Below are positions 6,951 to 16,395 of a stretch of 52,145 nucleotides of DNA, one piece after another. How positions within the stretch are numbered: position 1 is the stretch's first letter; every line of letters begins with the position of its first letter. The position numbers were made by a program, and so were the translations under genes. The notes below the pieces were generated by a model that was given only the letters and a program-made list of their open reading frames with translations, was not told where the DNA came from and ran no database searches. This DNA is from Bacteroidota bacterium (lineage in GTDB: Bacteria > Bacteroidota > Bacteroidia > Cytophagales > Cyclobacteriaceae), in the NCBI GenBank assembly GCA_016191555.1, contig JACPVX010000056.1:1-52145 (forward strand), written 5' to 3'.

Positions 6951-8513
6951 ATGAAAACGAATTATATAAAACTTTCTTCACTGAGTGTTTTTATTTCAAT
7001 GACACTGCTTATGTCGTGTGTAGGCGACTTGGATGTGAAGCCCAATGACCCTTTCTTATCTACTTCCGATAAGGTTTACACCACCACAGAGTCATACAAA
7101 CAAGGCCTTGCAAAGTTATATGCTGCCTTTGCCTTAACAGGGCAAAAAGGTCCCGCTGGAGCACAAGATGTTGCCGGTGTGGATGAAGGGTTTAGCTGTT
7201 TTGTAAGATCCTTGTGGTATATGCAAGAATTGCCTACTGACGAGGCTGTATGGACTTATCCGAATGATGCCAACGGTACGATCTTTAACTTGCACTACAA
7301 CACTTGGTTGCCTTCGGACGGAATTCCTACTGCGTTGTTTGCACGTATTATGAATGTGGCCGCACTATCGAATGAATTTATTCGGGCGACTTCCGGAAAA
7401 ACGGGTGATTCTGAAATTAAGAAGTTTCAAGCAGAGGCTCGCTTTTTAAGAGCTTTGGCATATTATTTTGGTGTTGATCTTTATGGCAAGATGCCATTTG
7501 TTACAGAAGCAGATTTGCCGGGGGCGTATTTTCCTCCACAAAAATCAAGAGCCGAATTATACGCGTATGTAGAATCTGAACTGAAGGCCATTAAAGCAGA
7601 TTTGGGTGCACCCAGATTTGAATACGGCAGAGCGGATAAGGCAGCTTGTGCGATGTTGTTGGCTAAATTGTACCTAAACTCTGAAGTGTATATTAATCAA
7701 CCTAAGTACACCGAAGCGATCACTCAATTGAAAGAAGTAATCGCGGCGGGTTACACGCTTGCACCGAAGTACTCTGACCTATTCCGTTCAGATAACAATA
7801 CCAACAATACGGAAATCATTTTCTCACAAAACTTTGACGGGGCAAAATCTCAGGCCTACTCGATTGTTCAAGTAATGATCAATGGTAACGCAGGTAACGG
7901 TGGATGGTCTGGCCTGAGAACCACTTCAGCCCTAGTTGATAAATTCCCGGCATTGACGGAGTCTCGTGCTATCTTCGCAAAAGAAGACAAAGGACAATCA
8001 AAGGCTATTGGCGCAGTGAACAAGAGCACGGATGGATATGGAATTTATAAATTCAGAAACATTTCTTCAACAGACGTTGTTTCTCCAAATGATGCTACTG
8101 GTTTCCCTGATACAGACTTTCCCATGTTCCGTTTAGCAGATGCATATTTGATGTATGCAGAAGCTGTGTTGAGAGGTGGAACAGGTGGTGACGCAGCAAC
8201 TGCATTAGGCTATGTGAATGCAATTCGCACTCGATCTGGTGATGTAACCGCAGGAAATGCTCCGGGCGCTATCGCTGCTAATCAACTTACACTTGATTTT
8301 ATCTTGGACGAACGTGCGCGCGAGTTGTATTGGGAGGCACACAGAAGAACGGATTTGATCCGCTTCGGTAAGTTTACAGGCTCTACTTATTTGTGGCCAT
8401 GGAAGGGCGGAGTTGCAGCAGGTGCATCTATTGAAGCTAAAAGAGTATTGTTCCCGATTCCTGCTGCGGATCTTGGATCGAATCCAAACTTGAAGCAAAA
8501 CGATGGTTACTAG
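6951..8513 (+). CDS. susD: SusD/RagB-type glycan-binding lipoprotein 1
   Basis: The SusD family caps the SusC channel at the cell surface and binds the incoming glycan. The 520-residue product has a lipobox LMSC with Cys23. The SusD N-terminal region is seen in FLSTSDKVYTTTESYKQGLAKLYAAF. The typical block QAEARFLRALAYYFGVDLYGKMPFV lies near residues 160-185; I give it only as a family signature. The C-terminal part contains FRLADAYLMYAEAVLR and a final ILDERARELYWEAHRRTDLI region, both hallmarks of the family. It starts 18 bases after susC1 and must be in the same transcript. Confidence 0.96.
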   Translation: MKTNYIKLSSLSVFISMTLLMSCVGDLDVKPNDPFLSTSDKVYTTTESYKQGLAKLYAAFALTGQKGPAGAQDVAGVDEGFSCFVRSLWYMQELPTDEAVWTYPNDANGTIFNLHYNTWLPSDGIPTALFARIMNVAALSNEFIRATSGKTGDSEIKKFQAEARFLRALAYYFGVDLYGKMPFVTEADLPGAYFPPQKSRAELYAYVESELKAIKADLGAPRFEYGRADKAACAMLLAKLYLNSEVYINQPKYTEAITQLKEVIAAGYTLAPKYSDLFRSDNNTNNTEIIFSQNFDGAKSQAYSIVQVMINGNAGNGGWSGLRTTSALVDKFPALTESRAIFAKEDKGQSKAIGAVNKSTDGYGIYKFRNISSTDVVSPNDATGFPDTDFPMFRLADAYLMYAEAVLRGGTGGDAATALGYVNAIRTRSGDVTAGNAPGAIAANQLTLDFILDERARELYWEAHRRTDLIRFGKFTGSTYLWPWKGGVAAGASIEAKRVLFPIPAADLGSNPNLKQNDGY

Positions 8514-8548
8514 TAACAGTTAATATTGATCAATAAAAAAATACGAAT

Positions 8549-9967
8549 ATGAAAATAGTCAAAGTTGCGAGAATCTTCAGCCTGTTGGCTTTGATGGCTA
8601 CGCTTTTTATGACGTCATGTAAAGATGATGCTGTAAAGCCAACACTTAAGTCATCCGTTACCGCGAATGATCTTTTAGCGCCTACTGCCACTGCGTACGT
8701 GCTAACTGTCGAAAATGCTTCGAACACACTAGAGACGTTCAAGTGGACAGCCACTAATTTTGGTTTCAATGCGGCAGTTACTTATAAGCTGCAAATAGAT
8801 AAGTCAACAGGTGATTTTACAAGCCCCATTGAACTGGCATCTGTCTCAAATGGAAAATTGGAAGCAGCTATCAAAGTAAGTGATATGAATGAAAAGCTTC
8901 TCGGATTAGGTTTAAATCCGGAAGAGGCCGCATCCATCAAGTTAAGAGTTACATCTACCATTAGTGACAAAATAGCGACTGTAATATCTAGTGTAAAAAC
9001 GATTACAGTAACTCCCTATGCTACTAGCTTCCCACCTATTTATGGAATGGGAGCGGCATTGAATGGCTGGGGCCCTTGGCCGGATGCAGCTGTTGAAGTG
9101 CAAAGCCCATCATTCAAAAAATATGAGACGATTGCCAAGTTTACCAATGGGCAGGCTTTCCGTTTCTTTGCTCAGGCTGATTGGGGTCCTGTATCTTACA
9201 ACTATCCTTTCTTCACATCGGTGAGCTCCTTGTTTGAAAATGCAAATGATGGAGATAGCAATCTGAAATTTATCGGTACGACCGGTTTTTACAAAGTGGA
9301 AGTAGATTTGAAAGCAAAGACCGTATTGATGACAGCTGTCGATGAACCTGTTATGTACATGACTGGTGCTGGTACTGGCGGCTGGGATAAGCCTGGAACA
9401 GGCGCCAGTGTGAAGATGACATTTGTTAAGCCCGGTGTTTTTGTGGCAGATGCCAATTTTGTGGTAGGCGCATTCCGTTTCTTTGCACAGGCAGATTGGG
9501 GTCCTACATCATACAATTACCCTTACTTTACCACTGTTGATGCAAAGTTTGAAAATGCCAATGATGGAGATAAAAATCTTCAATTTAAAGGCTCACCAGG
9601 TCCTTATAAAATCACAGTGGATATCAACAAAAAGACAGTTGTAGTGGGAGATTTGCCAAAGCCTGTATTGTATATGACAGGTGCTGGAATTGGCGGTTGG
9701 GACAAACCAGGAACGGGTGTAAGCATTAATATGACTTATATCAGTGCCGGAGTTTATGAAGCCACCGCTAACTTCGTGAATAACGAAACATTTAGATTTT
9801 TCCCACAAGCAGATTGGTCGCCTTCTTATAATTTCACTTACTTCACAACGGTAGATCCTCTTTTTGTTAATGCAAATGATGATGATACTAACTTTAGATA
9901 TGTTGGCGTTAGCGGTTCAAAGACCATTAACGTAAATTTAAATACGAAAGTAGTATCCGTTAAGTAG
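8549..9967 (+). CDS. SusE/SusF-like starch-binding surface lipoprotein with three repeated modules
   Basis: SusE/SusF proteins are outer-membrane lipoproteins that hold starch at the surface through several binding modules. The 472-residue product has Cys24 in MTSC. The following KDD resembles the surface-export signal of Bacteroidota lipoproteins. A SusE-type Ig-like N-terminal domain spans about 30-160 (VLTVENASNTLETFKWT). Three modules of about 100 residues follow, starting near 161, 268 and 372. Modules 2 and 3 start with MTGAGxGGWDKPGTG, and all three carry FRFFxQADW and a NANDGD-like motif. The duplicated modules remain similar at DNA level (compare 9153 and 9469). The gene is third in the susCDE operon and is followed by a strong terminator. 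Confidence 0.9.
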   Translation: MKIVKVARIFSLLALMATLFMTSCKDDAVKPTLKSSVTANDLLAPTATAYVLTVENASNTLETFKWTATNFGFNAAVTYKLQIDKSTGDFTSPIELASVSNGKLEAAIKVSDMNEKLLGLGLNPEEAASIKLRVTSTISDKIATVISSVKTITVTPYATSFPPIYGMGAALNGWGPWPDAAVEVQSPSFKKYETIAKFTNGQAFRFFAQADWGPVSYNYPFFTSVSSLFENANDGDSNLKFIGTTGFYKVEVDLKAKTVLMTAVDEPVMYMTGAGTGGWDKPGTGASVKMTFVKPGVFVADANFVVGAFRFFAQADWGPTSYNYPYFTTVDAKFENANDGDKNLQFKGSPGPYKITVDINKKTVVVGDLPKPVLYMTGAGIGGWDKPGTGVSINMTYISAGVYEATANFVNNETFRFFPQADWSPSYNFTYFTTVDPLFVNANDDDTNFRYVGVSGSKTINVNLNTKVVSVK

Positions 9968-9985
9968 CACTGTTTTGTTTTACCT

Positions 9986-10025
9986 AAGGGGCTGTCTCAT
10001 ATGTTAATTGAGGCAGCCTCTTTAC
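9986..10025 (+). terminator. Terminator between susE/F-like gene and GH13 amylase
   Basis: AAGGGGCTGTCTCA (9986-9999) pairs with TGAGGCAGCCTCTT (10009-10022) over 14 positions with two G-T wobbles, followed by a short T-rich stretch (TTTACTTTAT). The amylase start is only about 20 bases further on, so the hairpin may reduce rather than block expression of the amylase. Confidence 0.72.
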
Positions 10026-10041
10026 TTTATACTATCCCATT

Positions 10042-12873
10042 ATGAAAAAATATTTATTGATTTTGTTGCTCGCACCTAAGATGATTTTAGCTCAGGTTGT
10101 CACTACCAACCCTGCATTTCCGGTAGCGAATCAACCGGTGACAATAACCGTTGATGTGACAGGCACCAGTCTCGATAAGTTAGCGTGGGATAATACCACC
10201 AATCCGGTATGGATTTGGACTTGGATCAAAAAGACAGGTAGTCCCGATGCAGATGCACCAACAAATATAAACCCTGCTACTTCACCGGCGCAGGATGCCG
10301 CCAAGTGCACACGTATCAGCACCAACCCTGATAAATATCAAATCACATTTACCCCCACGACTTTTTTCAATAAGACGGCTGCAGATATTCCTCGCATTGG
10401 TTTGAAATTAAAAACGAGAAACTGGACGGACAACAAACAAACCGATGTTGATAAGTTCATCGACTTTACATCTGGATTTAATGCCACATTTTCAGCGCCA
10501 ACATCAACATCATTCTTAAAAAATACCGGCGATCAATTTCCAATCACCGTCAATGCCTCGGAAAGTGCCACGCTTACGCTAAAAATCAACGGCACCACGG
10601 TTGCTACACAAACGGGCACCACTCTTACATATAATCATACGGTAACCGAAACAAGTGGCACCTCACAAGTAGTGTGCGAAGCTGTTTCGGGTGCGCAGAA
10701 TAAAACTATTTCTTTTAGTTATACTATTCGGACGGCCACCGTTACGCAAGCTCGTCCTACTGGAATTAAAGATGGTATCAACTATTCACCTGATGCAACC
10801 AAAGTGACTTTAGGTTTGTGGGCTCCCGGGAAATCATCGGTTTACGTGTTGGGCGATTTTAACAATTGGGGCGTGAATGCAGCCTATCAAATGAAAAAAT
10901 CAGGGGAACATTTTTGGTTGGAGATAACCGGCCTTACCTCAGGAACAGAATATGCTTTTCAATATTTGGTTGACGAAACACTTAAAATTGCAGATCCTTA
11001 TGCTGACAAAATATTAGATCCGGATGATCAGTATATTCCGGCAACAACGTATCCTTCTCTAAAAGCATTTCCTGAAAAAGCACTTACTGACAAATGGTAT
11101 TTTAATCGCGTATCGGTTTTACAAACCAATCAACAAGCCTATCAGTGGCAGGCTACAAACTATCAAAAACCGGCCAAAGAGAAATTAGTTATTTATGAAT
11201 TACACATTCGTGATTTCTTTGGTCCCGATAAAAAGAATTATCAAAGTTTAATCGATACCATCAGCTACTTCAAGCGATTAGGTGTTAATGCGATTGAATT
11301 AATGCCCATTACCGAATTCAGCGGTAATGATAGCTGGGGATATAATCCGAACTTTATGTTCGCACCCGATAAATTTTATGGTACAAAAAATAAGCTCAAA
11401 GAATTTATTGATAAGTGCCATCAGAATGGGATTGCTGTGATTATGGATATGGTTATGAATCAACAGGATTTGCCCAATTCCTATTTGATGATGGATTTTA
11501 ACTTTACCACCTTTAAACCAACGGCAAACAATCGTTGGTTCAACGTAGATGCAACGCACCCGTTCAGTGTATTTTTTGATATGAATCATGAAAGCCCTTA
11601 CACCAAAACGTATCTTGATACGATCAATTACTATTGGCTAAATGAATTTAAAGTAGATGGTTATCGCTATGATTTGTCAAAGGGATTTACGCAAACTAAT
11701 AACCCAACCAATGTCAGTGCATGGGGTGCCTATGATGCATCACGAATTGCCATTCTAAAACGTACGGCCGATAAAATTTGGGCTCATACTCCGAATGCGT
11801 ACGTTATCTTAGAACATTTTGCAGATAATACCGAGGAGAAAGAATTGGCGGAATACAAATCGGGCGAAGGAAAAGGGATGATGCTGTGGTCTAACTTTAA
11901 TAACTCGTTTAATCAAAATACGATGGGGTACAGCAGTTCTAACGACATCAGTGGAATCTATTTTGCTAATCGGTCGTGGACAGTCCCCGGTGCTGTCGGC
12001 TATATGGAAAGCCATGATGAAGAGCGACTGATGTATAAGAACCTGCAATTTGGGAATACTGGCGGGTTGTATTCTGTTAAATCATTATCTACTGCCTTGA
12101 ATCGTATGAAAGCGGCAAACTTGATTTTTTATTCTGTCCCAGGCCCTAAAATGCTCTGGCAATTTGGTGAACTAGGATATGATCTGAGCATCAATACATG
12201 TGCCGATGGTACAATCAATAACAATTGCCGAACTTCGGCCAAACCCATTAAATGGGATTATCAACAAGTAAATGAGCGAGCCAGCTTATTTAGTGTAACG
12301 GCAGACCAGATTCGACTGCGCAAAACATATTCTGTATTTACCAATGGTGATGCCACGATAACGACAGGTAATGGTATCGTAAAACAAGTTATGCTAAAGA
12401 ATAAACCGTACACAGCAGCGCCTGCAAACACCGATCAAATGAATGCAGTATCGGTCGCCAATTTCGATGTTGCCAATCAAACGGTGCAAGTCATCTTCCC
12501 GCATACCGGAACCTGGTACGATTATTATGCGTACGGAGCACCATTGAATGTCACTTCTACTAGCCAATCATTGGAGTTGACACCCGGCCAATACAAATTG
12601 TATACTGATGTTGCAATCGAAAATCTGATTACGGCTATCAATGATGAGCAGGTAAGCATTAGCTTATATCCTAATCCTTCGAATGATTTGATTCGCGTTC
12701 AGACGGATGATGAGATAACATCCCTATCATTGATTTCAATGCAAGGAACTATTGTTTCGCCAAAGCGATTGGATAAAGATTCGTGGGATGTAAGCAGTCT
12801 TTCAACCGGGATTTATATTGCAGAGATACGAACAACTAACAGCATTGTTAAGAAGAGATTCTTTAAAAAATAA
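10042..12873 (+). CDS. Secreted GH13 alpha-amylase-family enzyme with T9SS sorting domain
   Basis: This enzyme should cleave alpha-1,4 or alpha-1,6 glucan outside the cell. The 943-residue product has a signal peptide (ILAQ near 18), an N-terminal beta domain that may be DUF4961-like (about 20-235), a CBM48-like domain (VLGDFNNWG near 272-280) and a GH13 barrel. The catalytic residues are intact: nucleophile Asp544 in YRYDLSK, acid/base Glu591 in VILEHF, and Asp659 in ESHDEER. Region I reads DMVMNQ, so the usual His is Gln474. The last 80 residues are a type A sorting domain (ISLYPNPSND to KKRFFKK), indicating type IX secretion and cell-surface anchoring or release. The next gene starts 16 bases downstream. 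Confidence 0.93.
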   Translation: MKKYLLILLLAPKMILAQVVTTNPAFPVANQPVTITVDVTGTSLDKLAWDNTTNPVWIWTWIKKTGSPDADAPTNINPATSPAQDAAKCTRISTNPDKYQITFTPTTFFNKTAADIPRIGLKLKTRNWTDNKQTDVDKFIDFTSGFNATFSAPTSTSFLKNTGDQFPITVNASESATLTLKINGTTVATQTGTTLTYNHTVTETSGTSQVVCEAVSGAQNKTISFSYTIRTATVTQARPTGIKDGINYSPDATKVTLGLWAPGKSSVYVLGDFNNWGVNAAYQMKKSGEHFWLEITGLTSGTEYAFQYLVDETLKIADPYADKILDPDDQYIPATTYPSLKAFPEKALTDKWYFNRVSVLQTNQQAYQWQATNYQKPAKEKLVIYELHIRDFFGPDKKNYQSLIDTISYFKRLGVNAIELMPITEFSGNDSWGYNPNFMFAPDKFYGTKNKLKEFIDKCHQNGIAVIMDMVMNQQDLPNSYLMMDFNFTTFKPTANNRWFNVDATHPFSVFFDMNHESPYTKTYLDTINYYWLNEFKVDGYRYDLSKGFTQTNNPTNVSAWGAYDASRIAILKRTADKIWAHTPNAYVILEHFADNTEEKELAEYKSGEGKGMMLWSNFNNSFNQNTMGYSSSNDISGIYFANRSWTVPGAVGYMESHDEERLMYKNLQFGNTGGLYSVKSLSTALNRMKAANLIFYSVPGPKMLWQFGELGYDLSINTCADGTINNNCRTSAKPIKWDYQQVNERASLFSVTADQIRLRKTYSVFTNGDATITTGNGIVKQVMLKNKPYTAAPANTDQMNAVSVANFDVANQTVQVIFPHTGTWYDYYAYGAPLNVTSTSQSLELTPGQYKLYTDVAIENLITAINDEQVSISLYPNPSNDLIRVQTDDEITSLSLISMQGTIVSPKRLDKDSWDVSSLSTGIYIAEIRTTNSIVKKRFFKK

Positions 12874-12889
12874 GCGATAGTAAAAGGAT

Positions 12890-15800
12890 ATGACTCGAGT
12901 CGGCAATTTCTTTAGCAGAATTCGATTCTCGGTTATCCTTATTTTGTTATTCTCTTTTTTTCTTGCCTGTAAAAAGGAAACTAAAAAATTATTTACGAAA
13001 GTTGACGCAGACGATTCAGGTGTGGATTTTGTTAATGTCATTAACGAAACAGCCGGGTTGAATATTCTTACTTACGAATATCTTTACAATGGCGGGGGAG
13101 TAGCGGCAGCTGATTTTAACAATGACGGGTGGTGCGATCTCTACTTTACTGGTAACGCAGTCAGCAATAGACTTTATTTAAATAGAGAGAATCTTCGATT
13201 TGAAGACATTACGGTCAGTGCTGGAGTAAGCGGTCGCTCTTCTTGGAAAACCGGTGTCACCACTGCGGATGTTAACAGCGATGGATGGTTGGATATTTAT
13301 GTATGTTATTCAGGTGCTGACACGACTCAAAATCTCTCCAATGAATTGTATATCAACAATGGGGTTAATGCAAACGGTCAATTAACGTTTACTGAACGAG
13401 CGAGAGAATTTGGCGTTGATGCGCCAGGCACCTTTTCTACACAATCTACATTTTTTGACTACGATCGCGATGGAGACTTGGACATGTTTCTGATCAATCA
13501 CGGAAATCATTTTTTCTCACCATTTATCAATACCAACAAGCTCCGCAACATGAGGCATCCCAATTTCGGTAATCGCCTTTATCGTCATGATATTCAACGG
13601 GAGGGTGCAGGAACAGCTAAACACTTTTTTACAGAAGTAAGCGCGCAAGCCGGAATTCATGGAGGCGGCATTAATTTTAGCTTGGGCGTTTCTATTAGTG
13701 ATTTTAATAATGATGGTTGGCCTGACATTTATGTAACTAACGATTATGAAGAGCAAGATTTCTTTTATATCAATATGCATGATGGCACTTTTAAAGAAAC
13801 GTCCAAGTCATCGTTTGGACATTTCTCACGAAATGGAATGGGAACCGATGCATCTGATTTTAACAACGATGGAAGAATAGATTTGGTAGAAGTTGATATG
13901 TGGCCGGAAGATAACTACCGGCAAAAACTACTAAAAGGCCCTGATGACTATAACCGATATCAGCTCATGCTGGACAGTGGATTTCATCATCAACAAATGC
14001 GTAACACACTTCAATTAAATCAAGGCAATAACGAATCTAGCGTTCCACATTTTTCAGAGATTGGACAGTTAGCAGGTGTATCTGCAACCGATTGGAGTTG
14101 GGCGCCTTTGCTTGCTGATTTTGATAATGATGGTTATAAAGATTTGTTTGTAACCAACGGGTATCTGCGTGACTTTACAAGTTTAGATTTTTTAAAGTAC
14201 ACCGTAGAGGATGCAAAGAAAGAAGCTGCGCAAAAAAGAAAGAAACTGGAGCTCTTTGAACTAATCAGTAAGATGACATCTACTAAAACCAGTGACTATA
14301 TTTTTAAGAATGAAGGTGATCTTACTTTTAAAAATGTGACTACCGATTGGGGATTGTACGAGCCTAACCTTTCATTTGGTTCAGCTTATGCCGATTTAGA
14401 TAATGATGGTGATTTGGAAATTATTACAAACAATACGAATGAAGTCGCTAAGATTTGGTTGAATCATCAAAGTGAAGATTTAAGCAATCACTATGTTGAT
14501 GTGAAGTTGATCGATTTTCCAATCAATACCTATGCAATAGGTTCAAAAGTATACTTGCAAAGCGATAGTGCACAGCAATTACAAGAGGTTTCCCTTACAC
14601 GTGGGTTTCAATCTTCCGTTGCGCCTATATTACATTTTGGGTTAGGATCAAGCACGGCAAAGCATTCTTTAAAGGTCATTTGGCCCGATGGTAAAATAAC
14701 TAGCTCAATTATAGAAGAAACGAATCGCCTGATTGAATTGTCTTACAAATCGGCAGTTCTAAGTCCTGAGAAGGAAGATGAAGTACAACCAGTATTCAAG
14801 GACGTAACAGAAGCCAGTGGAATTGATTTCATTCATAAGGAAAACCATTTTGTTGATTTCGATCGTGAGCCATTGATTCCTTATCAGATGTCTAGATATG
14901 GACCTGCATTAGCAATTGGAGATGTAAATGGAGATGGACATGATGACTTTTATGCGGGGGGAGCAGCAGATCAAAAGTCAGTGCTTTTTATTGGTACTGG
15001 TAATGGCAAGTTTGTGAGATCAAAGTCCCAGCCTTGGGATATTGATGCGGCTCAAGAAGATGTGGGTGCAACATTTTTTGATGTCGATGGAGATCGTGAT
15101 TTAGACTTATTTGTAGTCAGTGGTGGAAATGAGTTTGAAGGTGGAAGCGATTTATTGGATGATCGCCTCTATTTGAATGTGGGCAATGGCACTTTTACGA
15201 AAGCTCCTGAAGATGCAACGCCAAAAGATCATATTAACGGTAGCTGTGTTGCTGCCGGTGATTATGATTTAGATGGAGACATGGACCTTTTTGTAGGAGG
15301 GAGCGTAAGACCTTCGGCTTTTCCGTATCATTCGCCCAGCGCCATTCTCAAAAATGAAACAGATAAGCGAACGGGGAAGGTCAGACTAGTAGTTGCCACA
15401 AAAGAGGTCAATCCAGACTTACGGGAAGTGGGGCTGGCTACAGATGCGGTATGGGCCGATATCAATAACGATTCTTGGGTAGATCTGATAGTAGTTGGCG
15501 AGTGGATGCCTATTCGCGTCTTCGAAAATCACCAGGGTAAATTAGAAGAGACGAATATATCTACGCTCAGCAAGTCGGATGGGCTGTGGAGTTGCATTCG
15601 ACCAATGGATTTGGATGAAGATGGGGATATCGATTTTATAGTTGGAAATGCCGGGACTAATTTGCCATGGACGATTACTCCCACTAAGCCGCTTACATTG
15701 CGATATGGGGACTTTAATGCGGATAATAGAATAGATCCGATTATATCATATTATAACTTTGAAAACGAGTACCCCATCGCAACGCGCGATGAATTGCTAT

Positions 15801-16270
15801 TTCAATTGCCGGTATTAAAGAAGCATTACAATAATTATTCCAGCTACGCCTCCGCCACAATGAGTGAAATATTGAGCCAAGGAGGGATTAGTAGTCCTCA
15901 ATACAAATGCGTAAGAACTACGCAATCGATTTCATTAATAAATGACGGCTTTGGTAACTTTCAGGTTGGCGCGTTGCCAAGAGCAGCCCAGATGTCTGCT
16001 ATACGTATCACATTTTTGATGAAGAAGGGTCAAAAGAAAAGAGCAGAGATTTTTGCATATGGAAACTTTTATTCGGCTAAGACACAGTTTGGCCATTTAG
16101 ATGCTTCTTTTGGGGTGGTTTTGGCCTACGATCGATCTTCTTTTTCAATTAAGAATACCTCCTTGGTGAATGGTCTTTTTGATGCCAGAAAAGGCGGAAT
16201 AATTGATCAACGATACGTGCTCATTTTGATGAATTCAGCTCCAATCAGGCTTTTTGAGGTAGTTAAATAA
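12890..16270 (+). CDS. FG-GAP/VCBS-ASPIC giant lipoprotein A
   Basis: This 1,126-residue lipoprotein (FLAC, Cys27) is the first of four paralogues in the locus. It has two beta-propeller-like lobes with many DxNxDGxxD calcium loops; the first is at residues 75-83 (DFNNDGWCD). An ASPIC/UnbV domain lies between the lobes (about 546-602, RGFQSSVAPILHFGLG and VIWPDGK). The second lobe begins near 640 with FKDVTEASGIDF and DVNGDGHDD. The family resembles CRTAC1-like proteins, which bind partners or surfaces; no catalytic site is evident. Its C-terminal segment (FLMKKGQKKRAEIFAYGN) has lost the calcium loop that the three paralogues keep there. It is co-transcribed with the amylase upstream (16-base gap). 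A surface glycan-binding role is inferred from context. Confidence 0.9.
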   Translation: MTRVGNFFSRIRFSVILILLFSFFLACKKETKKLFTKVDADDSGVDFVNVINETAGLNILTYEYLYNGGGVAAADFNNDGWCDLYFTGNAVSNRLYLNRENLRFEDITVSAGVSGRSSWKTGVTTADVNSDGWLDIYVCYSGADTTQNLSNELYINNGVNANGQLTFTERAREFGVDAPGTFSTQSTFFDYDRDGDLDMFLINHGNHFFSPFINTNKLRNMRHPNFGNRLYRHDIQREGAGTAKHFFTEVSAQAGIHGGGINFSLGVSISDFNNDGWPDIYVTNDYEEQDFFYINMHDGTFKETSKSSFGHFSRNGMGTDASDFNNDGRIDLVEVDMWPEDNYRQKLLKGPDDYNRYQLMLDSGFHHQQMRNTLQLNQGNNESSVPHFSEIGQLAGVSATDWSWAPLLADFDNDGYKDLFVTNGYLRDFTSLDFLKYTVEDAKKEAAQKRKKLELFELISKMTSTKTSDYIFKNEGDLTFKNVTTDWGLYEPNLSFGSAYADLDNDGDLEIITNNTNEVAKIWLNHQSEDLSNHYVDVKLIDFPINTYAIGSKVYLQSDSAQQLQEVSLTRGFQSSVAPILHFGLGSSTAKHSLKVIWPDGKITSSIIEETNRLIELSYKSAVLSPEKEDEVQPVFKDVTEASGIDFIHKENHFVDFDREPLIPYQMSRYGPALAIGDVNGDGHDDFYAGGAADQKSVLFIGTGNGKFVRSKSQPWDIDAAQEDVGATFFDVDGDRDLDLFVVSGGNEFEGGSDLLDDRLYLNVGNGTFTKAPEDATPKDHINGSCVAAGDYDLDGDMDLFVGGSVRPSAFPYHSPSAILKNETDKRTGKVRLVVATKEVNPDLREVGLATDAVWADINNDSWVDLIVVGEWMPIRVFENHQGKLEETNISTLSKSDGLWSCIRPMDLDEDGDIDFIVGNAGTNLPWTITPTKPLTLRYGDFNADNRIDPIISYYNFENEYPIATRDELLFQLPVLKKHYNNYSSYASATMSEILSQGGISSPQYKCVRTTQSISLINDGFGNFQVGALPRAAQMSAIRITFLMKKGQKKRAEIFAYGNFYSAKTQFGHLDASFGVVLAYDRSSFSIKNTSLVNGLFDARKGGIIDQRYVLILMNSAPIRLFEVVK

Positions 16271-16276
16271 ATCAAT

Positions 16277-16298
16277 GCAATCGTTTGCGCAATCGTTT
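16277..16298 (+). promoter_or_regulatory. Tandem LacI-family-like operator upstream of susC2
   Basis: GCAATCGTTT occurs twice with a period of 12 bases (16277-16286 and 16289-16298). The first copy extends to GCAATCGTTTGC, a palindrome apart from one central mismatch. The same core occurs inverted upstream of susC1. The sites lie 98-119 bases before the susC2 start and directly after the stop of lipoprotein A. Confidence 0.52.
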
Positions 16299-16314
16299 CT
16301 TGATTTTTTTTATT

Positions 16315-16332
16315 GGTTTTTAGCAGTAAAAC
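16315..16332 (+). promoter_or_regulatory. Small hairpin in the susC2 upstream region
   Basis: GGTTTT and AAAACC form a 6-bp stem around TAGCAG-type loop sequence, between the operator repeats and the TTAACCCTAA motif. It could be a leader structure or part of the promoter. The spacing of possible TTG and TA-rich boxes does not fit the Bacteroidota promoter consensus well, so I do not call a promoter. Confidence 0.3.
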
Positions 16333-16372
16333 CTTAATAAATGGGTAACATTGCTTAGTAAGTAATTTTTAT

Positions 16373-16382
16373 TTAACCCTAA
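16373..16382 (+). promoter_or_regulatory. TTAACCCTAA leader motif before susC2
   Basis: This decamer is identical to 3948-3957 before susC1 and ends 13 bases before the start codon. The rest of the two leaders is dissimilar. Confidence 0.45.
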
Positions 16383-16395
16383 ACTATTTCAAACT

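Noticed and set aside
16271..16395. Terminator after lipoprotein A
   Set aside because: The T-rich run at 16303-16312 has no stable stem before it; the repeated GCAATCGTTT is direct, not inverted.
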